Source: an uncultured Alphaproteobacteria bacterium | GTDB lineage: Bacteria; Pseudomonadota; Alphaproteobacteria; CAAHEQ01; UBA3637 | Length of the DNA: 29,209 bases | Reading direction: 5' to 3' | Assembly (NCBI GenBank): GCA_947629595.1 | Contig: CANREI010000006.1 | Coordinates: forward strand, 1-29,209 | Shown here: positions 22,954-29,209 of the stretch, piece by piece | How positions within the stretch are numbered: the first letter of the stretch is position 1 | How the letters are laid out: every line of letters starts with the position of its first letter | Position numbers and translations under genes: made by a program | The notes under the pieces: generated by a model | Told to the model about the DNA's origin: nothing | Database searches by the model: none | The model's input: the letters and a program-made list of their open reading frames with translations, nothing else

Positions 22954-24606
22954 TTAAAAGTCTCTCATGCGCGATTCGGGGGATAACGGCGACTCTAACA
23001 CTTCCGGCGTTAACAAAATCACCATTACGTCGCGATTATTAGCGCTGTAAGCTTGTCCGCCCAAAATGCTCATTTTAGCTTTGCCGATACCGCCCGTCGT
23101 GGTGGTATTTTGAACTTGCTCGAATCCCGTTAACACCAATGTTGAACCGGAACGCATGGCAATTTCCTGAACAAAGCCGCGGGTTTGCATTTTCGGCAAC
23201 TGAACAACCGTTTTTTCCCGATCACCCGTTGATGTACTGTCATCGGTATCATCCGAATCGGAATCATCGCTGTAATCATACGTACCGTTTGAAGAAGAAC
23301 CGTCGGACGAGAATGTTTCCAACGAAACCAAATCGGTTAAGTTCATCGAGAACATCACAATCAACCGACCGTGATCCAAAATACGCGGCAACACTTCAAG
23401 CATAAAGCCGTAATTCAACGTATCCGTTTCCATATCGGTATCAACGCTTCTGTCGGAACCGGTACCGGACGTTGACACGTTCGATTCCTTCACATAGTTT
23501 TGTTGTGTGGTAATTTGAATCGGCGCCACTTTATTATTGAGGGTGGTCACGCTGGCCGATGTGACCAATGCCGTTTTACCTTGCGACGAGAAAGCCTGAA
23601 TAACGGCATTACTGTCTTTCCACTTGGAGCTGGGTTTTAACAACGTCATGGAAAGCATACCGGCTGCCGCACCCGTACTGCCGGAGGCAATGGTAAACGG
23701 ACTGGTATAGTTTGCCTGAATGGTATCGTTTGTAAAGACGCCGGTTAAATCCAATCCGTAGTTATCGGAATTCGTAACGGAAACCGATAACACTTTCACG
23801 GAAATGGCAACCTGCCGTGATAATTTTTCGTTAAACTTGGCAATCCAGTCGGCGGCTTCACGAATAATGAACGGACTGCCCGTTACGGTTACCGTACCGG
23901 CAACACGGCTGAACGATAACTGCCCGTTTTCACCGACAACCTGTTGCAAGCCTTGTTCAATGTTATCCCACAAAGCCAGATTGGCCGACTGCGATAATGT
24001 TGAACTGGAACTGCCGCCCGTATCGCCCATGGAGGCACCGCTTAACGAGTTGGAAATGGAAGTTTCCGTCGGCAACGCATATATATTAAAGACACGCGTT
24101 TCTTTCGTATAGAAAGTAATAATGCCCGACTTATACCGCCACCACACGCCGTATCTGTTGGCGGCATAGTTTAACAAACCGCTGAGCGAACCGGTATAAT
24201 TAAACGGAACGGTTTCCGTGGGAATGGCATTATCGGCTTTTAAATTATCCAGCCGAACGGTAATGCCCGTCATATCGGTAATTTCCTGCGCCAAAGTGGG
24301 CAACGTGGTTGCTTCGGCAATGGAGAGCGTGACAGAATCTTTTTCTTCCATGGTAGCCGGCAACGCATCGCCTTCGGAGATTTTCACGCTTTCGGTCCCC
24401 AACCAAATATCACTTTTCGTACGCACCGTATCAACGGGTTCCGGCAAATCGGGAATTTGTGCCTGTTGCAAATGATCTTCCACACGTTCCAACGTGGTTT
24501 CAATTTTTTCATTTGTTTTGGCAACATATTCATTACAAGCCGAAAGCGTCATGGCCGCGGCGGTTAAAAGACCCATTAAACTCCATTTCATTGATTTATT
24601 CAGCAT
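22954..24606 (-). CDS. pilN: PilN outer-membrane secretin lipoprotein
   Basis: A 550-residue lipoprotein secretin that forms the outer-membrane pore for the pilus. Lipobox LSAC (Cys24). The N-terminal domains include AEATTLPTLAQEITDMTG and YTGSLSGLLNYAANRYG (about 95-170), then an N1-type domain RQVAISVKVLSVSVTNSDN and the secretin core from about residue 270. The family signature VQLPKMQTRGFVQEIAMRSG and the closing VMVILLTPEVLES are present. A Ser/Asp-rich insert (SDDSDSDDTDDS, about 440-455) sits in a predicted loop just before the signature. The ATG at 24606 has the better spacing to AGGAG than the ATG two codons earlier. Confidence 0.94.
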   Translation of the reverse strand: MLNKSMKWSLMGLLTAAAMTLSACNEYVAKTNEKIETTLERVEDHLQQAQIPDLPEPVDTVRTKSDIWLGTESVKISEGDALPATMEEKDSVTLSIAEATTLPTLAQEITDMTGITVRLDNLKADNAIPTETVPFNYTGSLSGLLNYAANRYGVWWRYKSGIITFYTKETRVFNIYALPTETSISNSLSGASMGDTGGSSSSTLSQSANLALWDNIEQGLQQVVGENGQLSFSRVAGTVTVTGSPFIIREAADWIAKFNEKLSRQVAISVKVLSVSVTNSDNYGLDLTGVFTNDTIQANYTSPFTIASGSTGAAAGMLSMTLLKPSSKWKDSNAVIQAFSSQGKTALVTSASVTTLNNKVAPIQITTQQNYVKESNVSTSGTGSDRSVDTDMETDTLNYGFMLEVLPRILDHGRLIVMFSMNLTDLVSLETFSSDGSSSNGTYDYSDDSDSDDTDDSTSTGDREKTVVQLPKMQTRGFVQEIAMRSGSTLVLTGFEQVQNTTTTGGIGKAKMSILGGQAYSANNRDVMVILLTPEVLESPLSPESRMRDF

Positions 24607-25471
24607 TATCATTCTCCTGCGTGTTAATGACTAAAACTCTGTTTCCTTTATAGAACGTGCCGATCGGCGCGGGTGTTGCCCGAGCAAACGAGCGAATGAA
24701 AGCGGCGGCCACTTCCGTAAACTTGCCGCGGAAAACAACGCCGGCTTCCAAATTATAATCGCGATCCAATTTCCAAACAACCGTCCACCCGGATTGTTCG
24801 CCCCATTGCATTAACAAAGTGCGCAACGTTTCGCCGGCGGGTGCATCCCAATCATGCACTTCTTCGCCGTAAGCGATTCGTTCTTTCAAAGACATAACGG
24901 GCGGTTCCGTCGGTTGTGCCGGCTGAGCCGCTTGACCTGCCGGAACGGCCATAACCGTTTGCCCGTCAACCGCTACGGCTACGGGTTGACTTTCCAACAC
25001 GGTTGTTTGAATGGTTTTTTCAATTTCCGTTTTAAACAACGCCTGATCACAATCGGCACCCGCACAAAGAAGATCGGCGCTTAAAACGGGCTGCAAGGCC
25101 AAATCGGCCTGTTGTTGCGCCAATTCTTTCTGACGCGCTCTGTCTTTAACCGACGTGCCGGCAATCGTGTTCGGCGCAGATAACGAAATCGGGGCACTGC
25201 CGCTTTGATATGAAGCGTTCGTACTCATGGCATAACCGGCATACGCCTGCGATAAATTCAAATCAGGCTCTTCATAAGTCACAATGCAATTCACATCATT
25301 TTCCGATGTGCAAACCGCTTTGGGCGCTGTCGGCGTTGTTTTGCTCACGGTTGTTTCGCTGACAACAACTTCTTCTTCGGATGATCCCAAAGATGTACAA
25401 GCGCTTAAAACGCCGAATGCGCAAGCGGCAATACCGATTGTCAGTGTGTTTTTAAATAAGTTTTGCTTCAT
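24596..25471 (-). CDS. pilL: PilL-like lipoprotein with TcpQ C-terminal domain
   Basis: A 291-residue lipoprotein (lipobox LSAC, Cys25). The middle (about 40-195) is low in complexity and Gln/Ala/Pro-rich. The C-terminal 95 residues match the TcpQ-type domain of type IVb pilus and conjugative lipoproteins: WDAPAGETLRTLLMQWGEQ, WTVVWKLDRDYNLEAGVVF and FYKGNRVLVI. Such proteins help the secretin assemble, which fits its place directly before pilN, overlapping it by 11 bases. R64 has a pilM gene between the two; it is missing here. AAGGAG precedes the ATG. Confidence 0.82.
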   Translation of the reverse strand: MKQNLFKNTLTIGIAACAFGVLSACTSLGSSEEEVVVSETTVSKTTPTAPKAVCTSENDVNCIVTYEEPDLNLSQAYAGYAMSTNASYQSGSAPISLSAPNTIAGTSVKDRARQKELAQQQADLALQPVLSADLLCAGADCDQALFKTEIEKTIQTTVLESQPVAVAVDGQTVMAVPAGQAAQPAQPTEPPVMSLKERIAYGEEVHDWDAPAGETLRTLLMQWGEQSGWTVVWKLDRDYNLEAGVVFRGKFTEVAAAFIRSFARATPAPIGTFYKGNRVLVINTQENDNAE

Positions 25472-25505
25472 TTAGACTCCTTTTTGTTGTGTCCCGATAA
25501 GGGCG

Positions 25506-26873
25506 TTACCAGATAATTGTTTCATTTTCCTTTACTTTACCGTTTTTCATTTCAATTTTGCGTTTTTGAACCGGCTCAATCTTTTCCACGGTTCGCAAAA
25601 TTAAACTGTCTGCCGGACGATTCACATAATCAACCACAATTTGATGTGCCGATAAACCGCTGTTCATTAAAAGCCGTTGAACAACATACAACCGTTTTTG
25701 CTGCATCACCGGATTATATTGACTGAGTCGAATTTCCACCACCCGACGCGGATCATTCAACGCCTGCAAAGCAAAAGCTTTAATCCATTTCACGGCCTGA
25801 CCGGAAAATTCCGCCGAATCGGGATAAAACGTCACTTTAATATCTTGCGGCATCAAAAGCGAGCTGCGTGTTTGATCTTGCGCATCTTTCAGCACCTGAT
25901 CCGCCATGGTGGAAGAAACAACTTTAAAGAGCGGTTCCGTTCCCGACAAATCTTCGGCGGGCGGTGTTTTTGAAGGCAACGGACGCAACGGCAACAACAA
26001 GCGTTTTTTGGGCTTTTTCGCCTCTTTTGACGTTTCATCTTCAAGTAAAGCGTCAACATCATCGTTTTGAGCCGCATCCGCTTTATTTTCACTGTTGTTT
26101 GCAACATTTTCATTCACGGCATTTTCACTTGCGCCGTTCTCTTTCGATTGCGCCTGCTCGGCTTTTTGAGCCGCTTTTTGACGCGCCAACGCTTCTTTAT
26201 AAGCTTTCATGGTTTTGGTGGTTTTACCGGTTAAAAACCGCTCGACGGCCATTTGTTCGGCAACGGGCGTTAACTCCGTTTGCGTGATTTTAACCGTTGA
26301 TTGATGCAAAACTTTATTGACAGGTGCATTTTGCGGGGCATCCGGTGCGTTTTGAGGCGCCTCCGATGCCTTATTTTCGTCAGCGGTGTTTTGCGGCGCC
26401 GTTTCCAAATCTTCCTTAGCGGGAAGCATATAAGTGGGCACAATAAAATCGCCCTCGGCGGTAACGGTGGCTATGTTTTCTTCTTTAACATCAGCTTTTT
26501 CTTCTTTGGCCTCGGTTTTCGAATCGGCTGCTTTTTGATTTTCCTTTGTTTGTGCCGATTCGGTTTTCGGTTGGTCGTTTTTTTGAGAATCGGTTTGTTG
26601 CTGATTATTTTTTTGAGGGTCTGCCTGCTGATTTTGCGGTTTCTTTTCCGCTTTTTGATTACTTGCTTGTTTTTTTTCGAGTTCTTTTAATTCTTTTTCG
26701 ACTGTTTCTTCAATTTTTAAGATTTCTTCGGGAGAAACTTCTGCCGAATCGGCATTTTTTTGCACGGATTGCTTTTGATTCTGATTCGTTTCTTGGGCAA
26801 AACCGATTGAAATAACCATCGAATTTGCCATAAAAAGGGCAATGAAACCAACAAATATTTTCCGTAAACTCAT
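25506..26873 (-). CDS. Exported protein with divergent OmpA-like C-terminal domain, first gene of the pil operon
   Basis: A 455-residue exported protein with no named counterpart in R64. Signal peptide to about residue 26 (GFA). Residues 30-300 are low in complexity: Gln/Lys/Asn/Glu-rich with repeated DPQKNNQQQTDSQKNDQ-like phrases. The final 120 residues look like an OmpA fold: IKVTFYPDSAEFSGQAVKWI, then a strand VVEIRLSQY, helix QQKRLYVVQRLLMNSGLSAH and QIVVDYVNRPADSLIL, although the exact peptidoglycan-binding Asp/Arg pattern is not kept. Its promoter (26889-26917) drives the whole operon. A cell-wall or outer-membrane anchor for the pilus is my inference. Confidence 0.72.
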   Translation of the reverse strand: MSLRKIFVGFIALFMANSMVISIGFAQETNQNQKQSVQKNADSAEVSPEEILKIEETVEKELKELEKKQASNQKAEKKPQNQQADPQKNNQQQTDSQKNDQPKTESAQTKENQKAADSKTEAKEEKADVKEENIATVTAEGDFIVPTYMLPAKEDLETAPQNTADENKASEAPQNAPDAPQNAPVNKVLHQSTVKITQTELTPVAEQMAVERFLTGKTTKTMKAYKEALARQKAAQKAEQAQSKENGASENAVNENVANNSENKADAAQNDDVDALLEDETSKEAKKPKKRLLLPLRPLPSKTPPAEDLSGTEPLFKVVSSTMADQVLKDAQDQTRSSLLMPQDIKVTFYPDSAEFSGQAVKWIKAFALQALNDPRRVVEIRLSQYNPVMQQKRLYVVQRLLMNSGLSAHQIVVDYVNRPADSLILRTVEKIEPVQKRKIEMKNGKVKENETIIW

Positions 26874-26888
26874 CAGCTATCCTATTGA

Positions 26889-26917
26889 AATCTATACACA
26901 AACCTACTCTACTCCAA
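26889..26917 (-). promoter_or_regulatory. Promoter of the pil operon
   Basis: Minus strand TTGGAG (26912-26917), 17 bp, TAGATT (26889-26894), 16 bp before the first start codon. Weaker than the divergent promoter at 27008. Confidence 0.45.
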
Positions 26918-27007
26918 CAGGCATACGTTTTTATTTATTACGCACAACCCATTCGAATATGCTTTATCTTACAACTTTGAAAAAGAACTTGCAAGAAAAA
27001 AAAGTAC

Positions 27008-27036
27008 TGGACAAATGAAAAAATAAGATTTATACT
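27008..27036 (+). promoter_or_regulatory. Promoter of the VirB2-like gene
   Basis: TGGACA (27008-27013), 17 bp, TATACT (27031-27036). A leader of about 68 nt follows; it can form a small hairpin (CGATA/TATCG near 27053-27071) and ends in a strong AAGGAG site. Strong promoter, long leader and terminator suggest high expression. Confidence 0.65.
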
Positions 27037-27110
27037 TAAAAATGAGAGGAAGCGATAGACTTTTTTATCGTAAAAATCTCAAAATATGCATATTTAAAAA
27101 GGAGTTATGA

Positions 27111-27491
27111 ATGAACAAAATAATTAAAAACAAATATTTTAAGTATTTTTTATTCGTTGCGATTGTGGCGCTTGTCTTTACGGCAACGGCCGGTTTCGCT
27201 CAAGATGGTGATAACGTATTCTCTACAATCGGAACACGGTTAAAAAATACATTCCAAAACGTTCGGACAATTATTTTCATTGTCGGCGGTTTTGGTTTAA
27301 TCGGCTTGGGTTTTGCGGCTATTTTCGGCAAAATCAAATGGCCGTGGTTGGCCGCATTAGCTTGCGGTTTAGCCATTGTCGCCGTGGCCGGTGCTCTTGT
27401 TGACTACGTCACGCAAGATACCGATTCAAATAGTGTCATCGAAAGCAGTCCGTTAAGTGAAGGATTTTCCGATTCACTTACCGGTAGCTAA
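27111..27491 (+). CDS. VirB2/TrbC-like small two-helix (pilin-type) membrane protein
   Basis: A 126-residue protein with a basic start, signal peptide ending GFA (about residue 31) and, after cleavage, two hydrophobic helices (about 54-72 and 78-97) joined by a short basic turn, FGKIKWPW. This is the layout of VirB2/TrbC pilins of type IV secretion systems. The Ser/Asp-rich tail after the second helix is longer than usual. It is not a type IV pilus prepilin: there is no G-F/E cleavage site. It stands alone, divergent from the pil operon, with strong promoter, AAGGAG site and terminator. A holin-like or other small membrane protein is an alternative. Confidence 0.7.
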   Translation: MNKIIKNKYFKYFLFVAIVALVFTATAGFAQDGDNVFSTIGTRLKNTFQNVRTIIFIVGGFGLIGLGFAAIFGKIKWPWLAALACGLAIVAVAGALVDYVTQDTDSNSVIESSPLSEGFSDSLTGS

Positions 27492-27503
27492 GCTATACCC
27501 TCA

Positions 27504-27542
27504 CAAAAAAAGCGCGTCTTTTTATGAAAGGCGCGTTTTTTT
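27504..27542 (+). terminator. Terminator after the VirB2-like gene
   Basis: Stem CGCGTCTTT/AAAGGCGCG (27513-27521 with 27527-27535) followed by T7, preceded by A7 so it could work in both directions. Confidence 0.85.
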
Positions 27543-27557
27543 ATGCCCTTTCATCTC

Positions 27558-27586
27558 TTGCCTTTTTTAACAAACAGGCTTATTTG
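27558..27586 (+). promoter_or_regulatory. Promoter of the FMN reductase gene
   Basis: TTGCCT (27558-27563), 17 bp, TATTTG (27581-27586), about 15-18 nt before the start. Confidence 0.4.
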
Positions 27587-27601
27587 ATTTGAAAGGGGGG
27601 A

Positions 27602-28162
27602 ATGATGCAAAATCAAGCGGCACAAAAGCACATCGGCGTTCTGATCGGCAGTTTAAGAAAAGAAAGTCTCAACAAAAAATTGGCGCAAGCGTTTATAAAA
27701 ACAGCGCCGAACACGCTTTCGTTTCATATCATTGATATATCTTCTCTGCCTTTATATAATGAAGATTTGGAAACACCCGTTTTTCCCGAATCGGTCATTA
27801 CTTTTCAAAAAGACCTTTTAAAAGCCGATTTACTGTTATTCATCACCCCCGAATACAACCGTTCTTTCTCGGGCGTTTTAAAAAACGCGTTGGATTGGGC
27901 ATCACGCCCCCTAAATCCCGCCGCAAAAAGCCCGTTATTCGGCAAAAAAGCCGCCATTGCCGGCGTTTCAACGGGGTCTGTCGGCACGGCGGTAGCGCAA
28001 TCGCATTTACGTTCCGTTTTACAGGTATTGGGCATGCAACTGATTTTTCAACCCGAATTTTATTTAAAATTTTCGCCGCTTCTTTTCGATGAAGCCTTTT
28101 TACCGCAAGATGCCTCATTAAAAGCCTTATTTTCCGCCTTTTCAGACGCTCTTTCTCAATAA
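27602..28162 (+). CDS. NAD(P)H-dependent FMN reductase (ChrR/ArsH-type flavodoxin-like fold)
   Basis: A 186-residue flavoprotein of the NADPH-dependent FMN reductase family, which reduces quinones, chromate, azo dyes or free flavin with NAD(P)H. The flavin phosphate loop is GSLRKESLNKKLA (residues 17-29) and the second flavin-binding loop is TPEYNRSFSGVLKNALDW (about 82-99), both family signatures; GVSTGSVG follows near residue 120. Two ATG codons are adjacent; GGGGGG lies just upstream. The true substrate is unknown. Monocistronic or followed by the Nudix-like gene. Confidence 0.9.
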   Translation: MMQNQAAQKHIGVLIGSLRKESLNKKLAQAFIKTAPNTLSFHIIDISSLPLYNEDLETPVFPESVITFQKDLLKADLLLFITPEYNRSFSGVLKNALDWASRPLNPAAKSPLFGKKAAIAGVSTGSVGTAVAQSHLRSVLQVLGMQLIFQPEFYLKFSPLLFDEAFLPQDASLKALFSAFSDALSQ

Positions 28163-28190
28163 TTTTTTTGCCGAAACGTGTTTTTTTTGC

Positions 28191-28217
28191 TTGATTTTTG
28201 GGGAATAAAGGTATAAA
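28191..28217 (+). promoter_or_regulatory. Possible promoter of the Nudix-like gene
   Basis: TTGATT (28191-28196), only 15 bp, TATAAA (28212-28217). The short spacing makes this weak. Confidence 0.3.
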
Positions 28218-28267
28218 AAAAGAAAAGAGCAGATATAAAAAATACAAAAAAAATATAAGGAAATAAA

Positions 28268-28645
28268 ATGGTTTTACCGGTTACATCTGTTGTTTTTTTC
28301 ATTCCCAAAGGCGATAAATTTCTTTTTTTAAAAGACGAATCGAACAATACTTATGTTTTCCCGCGCGGGCTTGTTGAAACAAAAGAACAAATTACTGCGG
28401 CCGCGTTGCGCATTTTATGGGAAAAGTTTCACATTACGGCGGAAAAAGATATTTTACAATTGAAATTCATTCATCAAACGCCGTCTCAATTTTACTTTGT
28501 TTTCGGGGTACGAATTGATCCGCACATTTTTGAAGACCGTTATTTTCCCGTTCGTCGGCGCGTGGCTTTTTTAAAGCAAGACAACCCGCAATTAGGTCCC
28601 GAAACCAAAAACTTCCTGTCCATTATTCGCCGCACCGTTCGGTAA
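28268..28645 (+). CDS. Nudix-fold protein with degenerate Nudix box
   Basis: A 125-residue protein with the Nudix domain layout: strand TSVVFFIPKGDKFLFL, then YVFPRGLVETKEQITAAALR, helix and strand KFIHQTPSQFYFVFGV. Nudix hydrolases cleave nucleoside diphosphates linked to another group; the box is GX5EX7REUXEEXGU. Here Gly34, Glu40, Arg48 and Glu52 are in place, but the other Glu of RE is Ile49, the second Glu of EE is Lys53 and the Gly is His55. With only one of three metal-binding Glu left, catalysis is doubtful; a binding or regulatory role is possible. An AAGGAAA site precedes the ATG. Confidence 0.68.
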   Translation: MVLPVTSVVFFIPKGDKFLFLKDESNNTYVFPRGLVETKEQITAAALRILWEKFHITAEKDILQLKFIHQTPSQFYFVFGVRIDPHIFEDRYFPVRRRVAFLKQDNPQLGPETKNFLSIIRRTVR

Positions 28646-28920
28646 TGCCCGGCTCTGTGGCAGCGGGGTAAAAAAGGCAAATATTTTTTATCCCTGCCGA
28701 CTTTTCCGTCTTTTTTATTAGTTTTTATGTTTTTTACTGACTTTTACACCCCTTTTTATTGTTTTTCTTATATTTCCTGCCACCATTTATACTTTTTTGT
28801 TGATTTTCTTATATTCTTCGCCAACCTTTATGCTTTTTTTGCTGATTTTAACTCTCTCTTTTCCAATTTATTGACTGTTTTTTTTGCTTTTTTTGCTTTT
28901 TGTCAATGTTTTTGTCTGTT
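28646..28920. other. AT-rich gene-free stretch with A/T tracts
   Basis: No convincing gene. The plus strand is T-rich with runs of 4-8 T separated by a few bases, such as repeated TTTTTGC phrases; phased tracts can bend DNA. Bases 28688-28704 repeat 17 bases found inside the 148-bp repeats further right, so a decayed copy may begin here. Confidence 0.5.
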
Positions 28921-29068
28921 TTATGGCGATCCCGGCAGGATTGCACACCTTTCAGGTGTGTCTTCACTTCGTTCAGACCACCTCCGGCGTCCGCTTCGCG
29001 ACCGAACAAGTTCTTATCCCTGCCGACTTTCGCATAAAAAAAATCTCCGTTTCTCTCGGAGATTTTTC
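28921..29068. repeat. 148-bp tandem repeat, copy 1
   Basis: A complete unit. It contains CGGCAGG (28933-28939) able to pair with CCTGCCG (29019-29025), enclosing a perfect hairpin CACACCT/AGGTGTG (28944-28960) and a GC-rich section. It ends in a terminator-like hairpin, AAATCTCCG with CGGAGATTT (29041-29065). Function unknown. Confidence 0.9.
29034..29068. terminator. Terminator-like hairpin inside the 148-bp repeat
   Basis: Nine-bp stem, seven-base loop, A run before and T run after, so it could stop transcription from either side. Repeated in copy 2. Confidence 0.5.
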
Positions 29069-29209
29069 TTATGGCGATCCCGGCAGGATTGCACACCTTT
29101 CAGGTGTGTCTTCACTTCGTTCAGACCGCCTTCGGCGTCCGCTTCGCGACCGAACAAGTTCTTATCCCTGCCGACTTTCGCATAAAAAAAATCTCCGCTT
29201 CTCTCGGAG
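29069..29209. repeat. 148-bp tandem repeat, copy 2, cut by window end
   Basis: The first 141 bases of the same unit with three single-base differences (two in the GC-rich section, one in the terminator-like loop). All paired arms are kept. The array probably goes on beyond the window. Confidence 0.9.

Noticed and set aside
27111..27491. Type IV prepilin
   Set aside because: There is no short basic leader with a G-F/M/E processing site followed by a single long helix; the protein has a normal signal peptide and two helices.
28727..29185. Open frames of 152 (plus) and 82 (minus) codons over the right repeats
   Set aside because: They combine the T-rich tract and the tandem repeats, have no ribosome-binding site and no recognisable domain.
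28921..29209. tRNA genes in the 148-bp repeat
   Set aside because: Only a tRNA-like 3' end is seen; there is no anticodon arm, D arm or standard T loop.

Overview
The window reads as a stretch of chromosome from a moderately AT-rich Gram-negative bacterium, most likely an uncultured, host-associated alphaproteobacterium. This is an inference from gene content (def-fmt-truA, SPFH, MarC and MATE genes, several outer-membrane lipoproteins, ankyrin and Sel1 proteins, an R64-type thin-pilus operon). I cannot name the species. Promoters follow the classical sigma-70 pattern very closely (TTGACA, 16-17 bp, TATAAT), which helped to fix several start codons.

Layout. 1-1290 has no gene; it is an array of ten two-tier palindromes separated by purine-rich linkers. 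A perfect consensus promoter at 24-52 fires leftwards out of the window. 1346-5760 is a leftward block: an SPFH/band-7 protein, an OmpA-type lipoprotein, a small membrane protein, a Sel1-repeat protein with an arginine-rich tail, and QueA. 5881-10961 is mostly rightward: a lipoprotein, a MATE transporter, then def-fmt-truA, with leftward thpR in between. 10965-15758 is leftward: two ankyrin proteins (the second followed by what looks like a frameshifted coding tail), ClpB and a META-domain protein. A second lipoprotein at 15893, related to the one at 5881, points right; marC points left.

17059-26873 is one leftward operon of seven genes: an OmpA-like envelope protein, then PilL-like, PilN secretin, PilO, PilP, PilQ ATPase and PilR. 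The products would form an outer-membrane channel, a periplasmic/inner-membrane assembly platform and a cytoplasmic motor. No type IV prepilin, prepilin peptidase or adhesin gene lies in the window. Instead, divergently from the operon, stands a strongly expressed-looking gene for a small VirB2/TrbC-like two-helix protein. That pairing is the most interesting gene-level observation here.

27602-28645 holds an FMN-dependent reductase and a Nudix-fold protein with a damaged Nudix box. The right end (28646-29209) is AT-rich and then enters a 148-bp tandem repeat that carries its own hairpins and runs off the edge.
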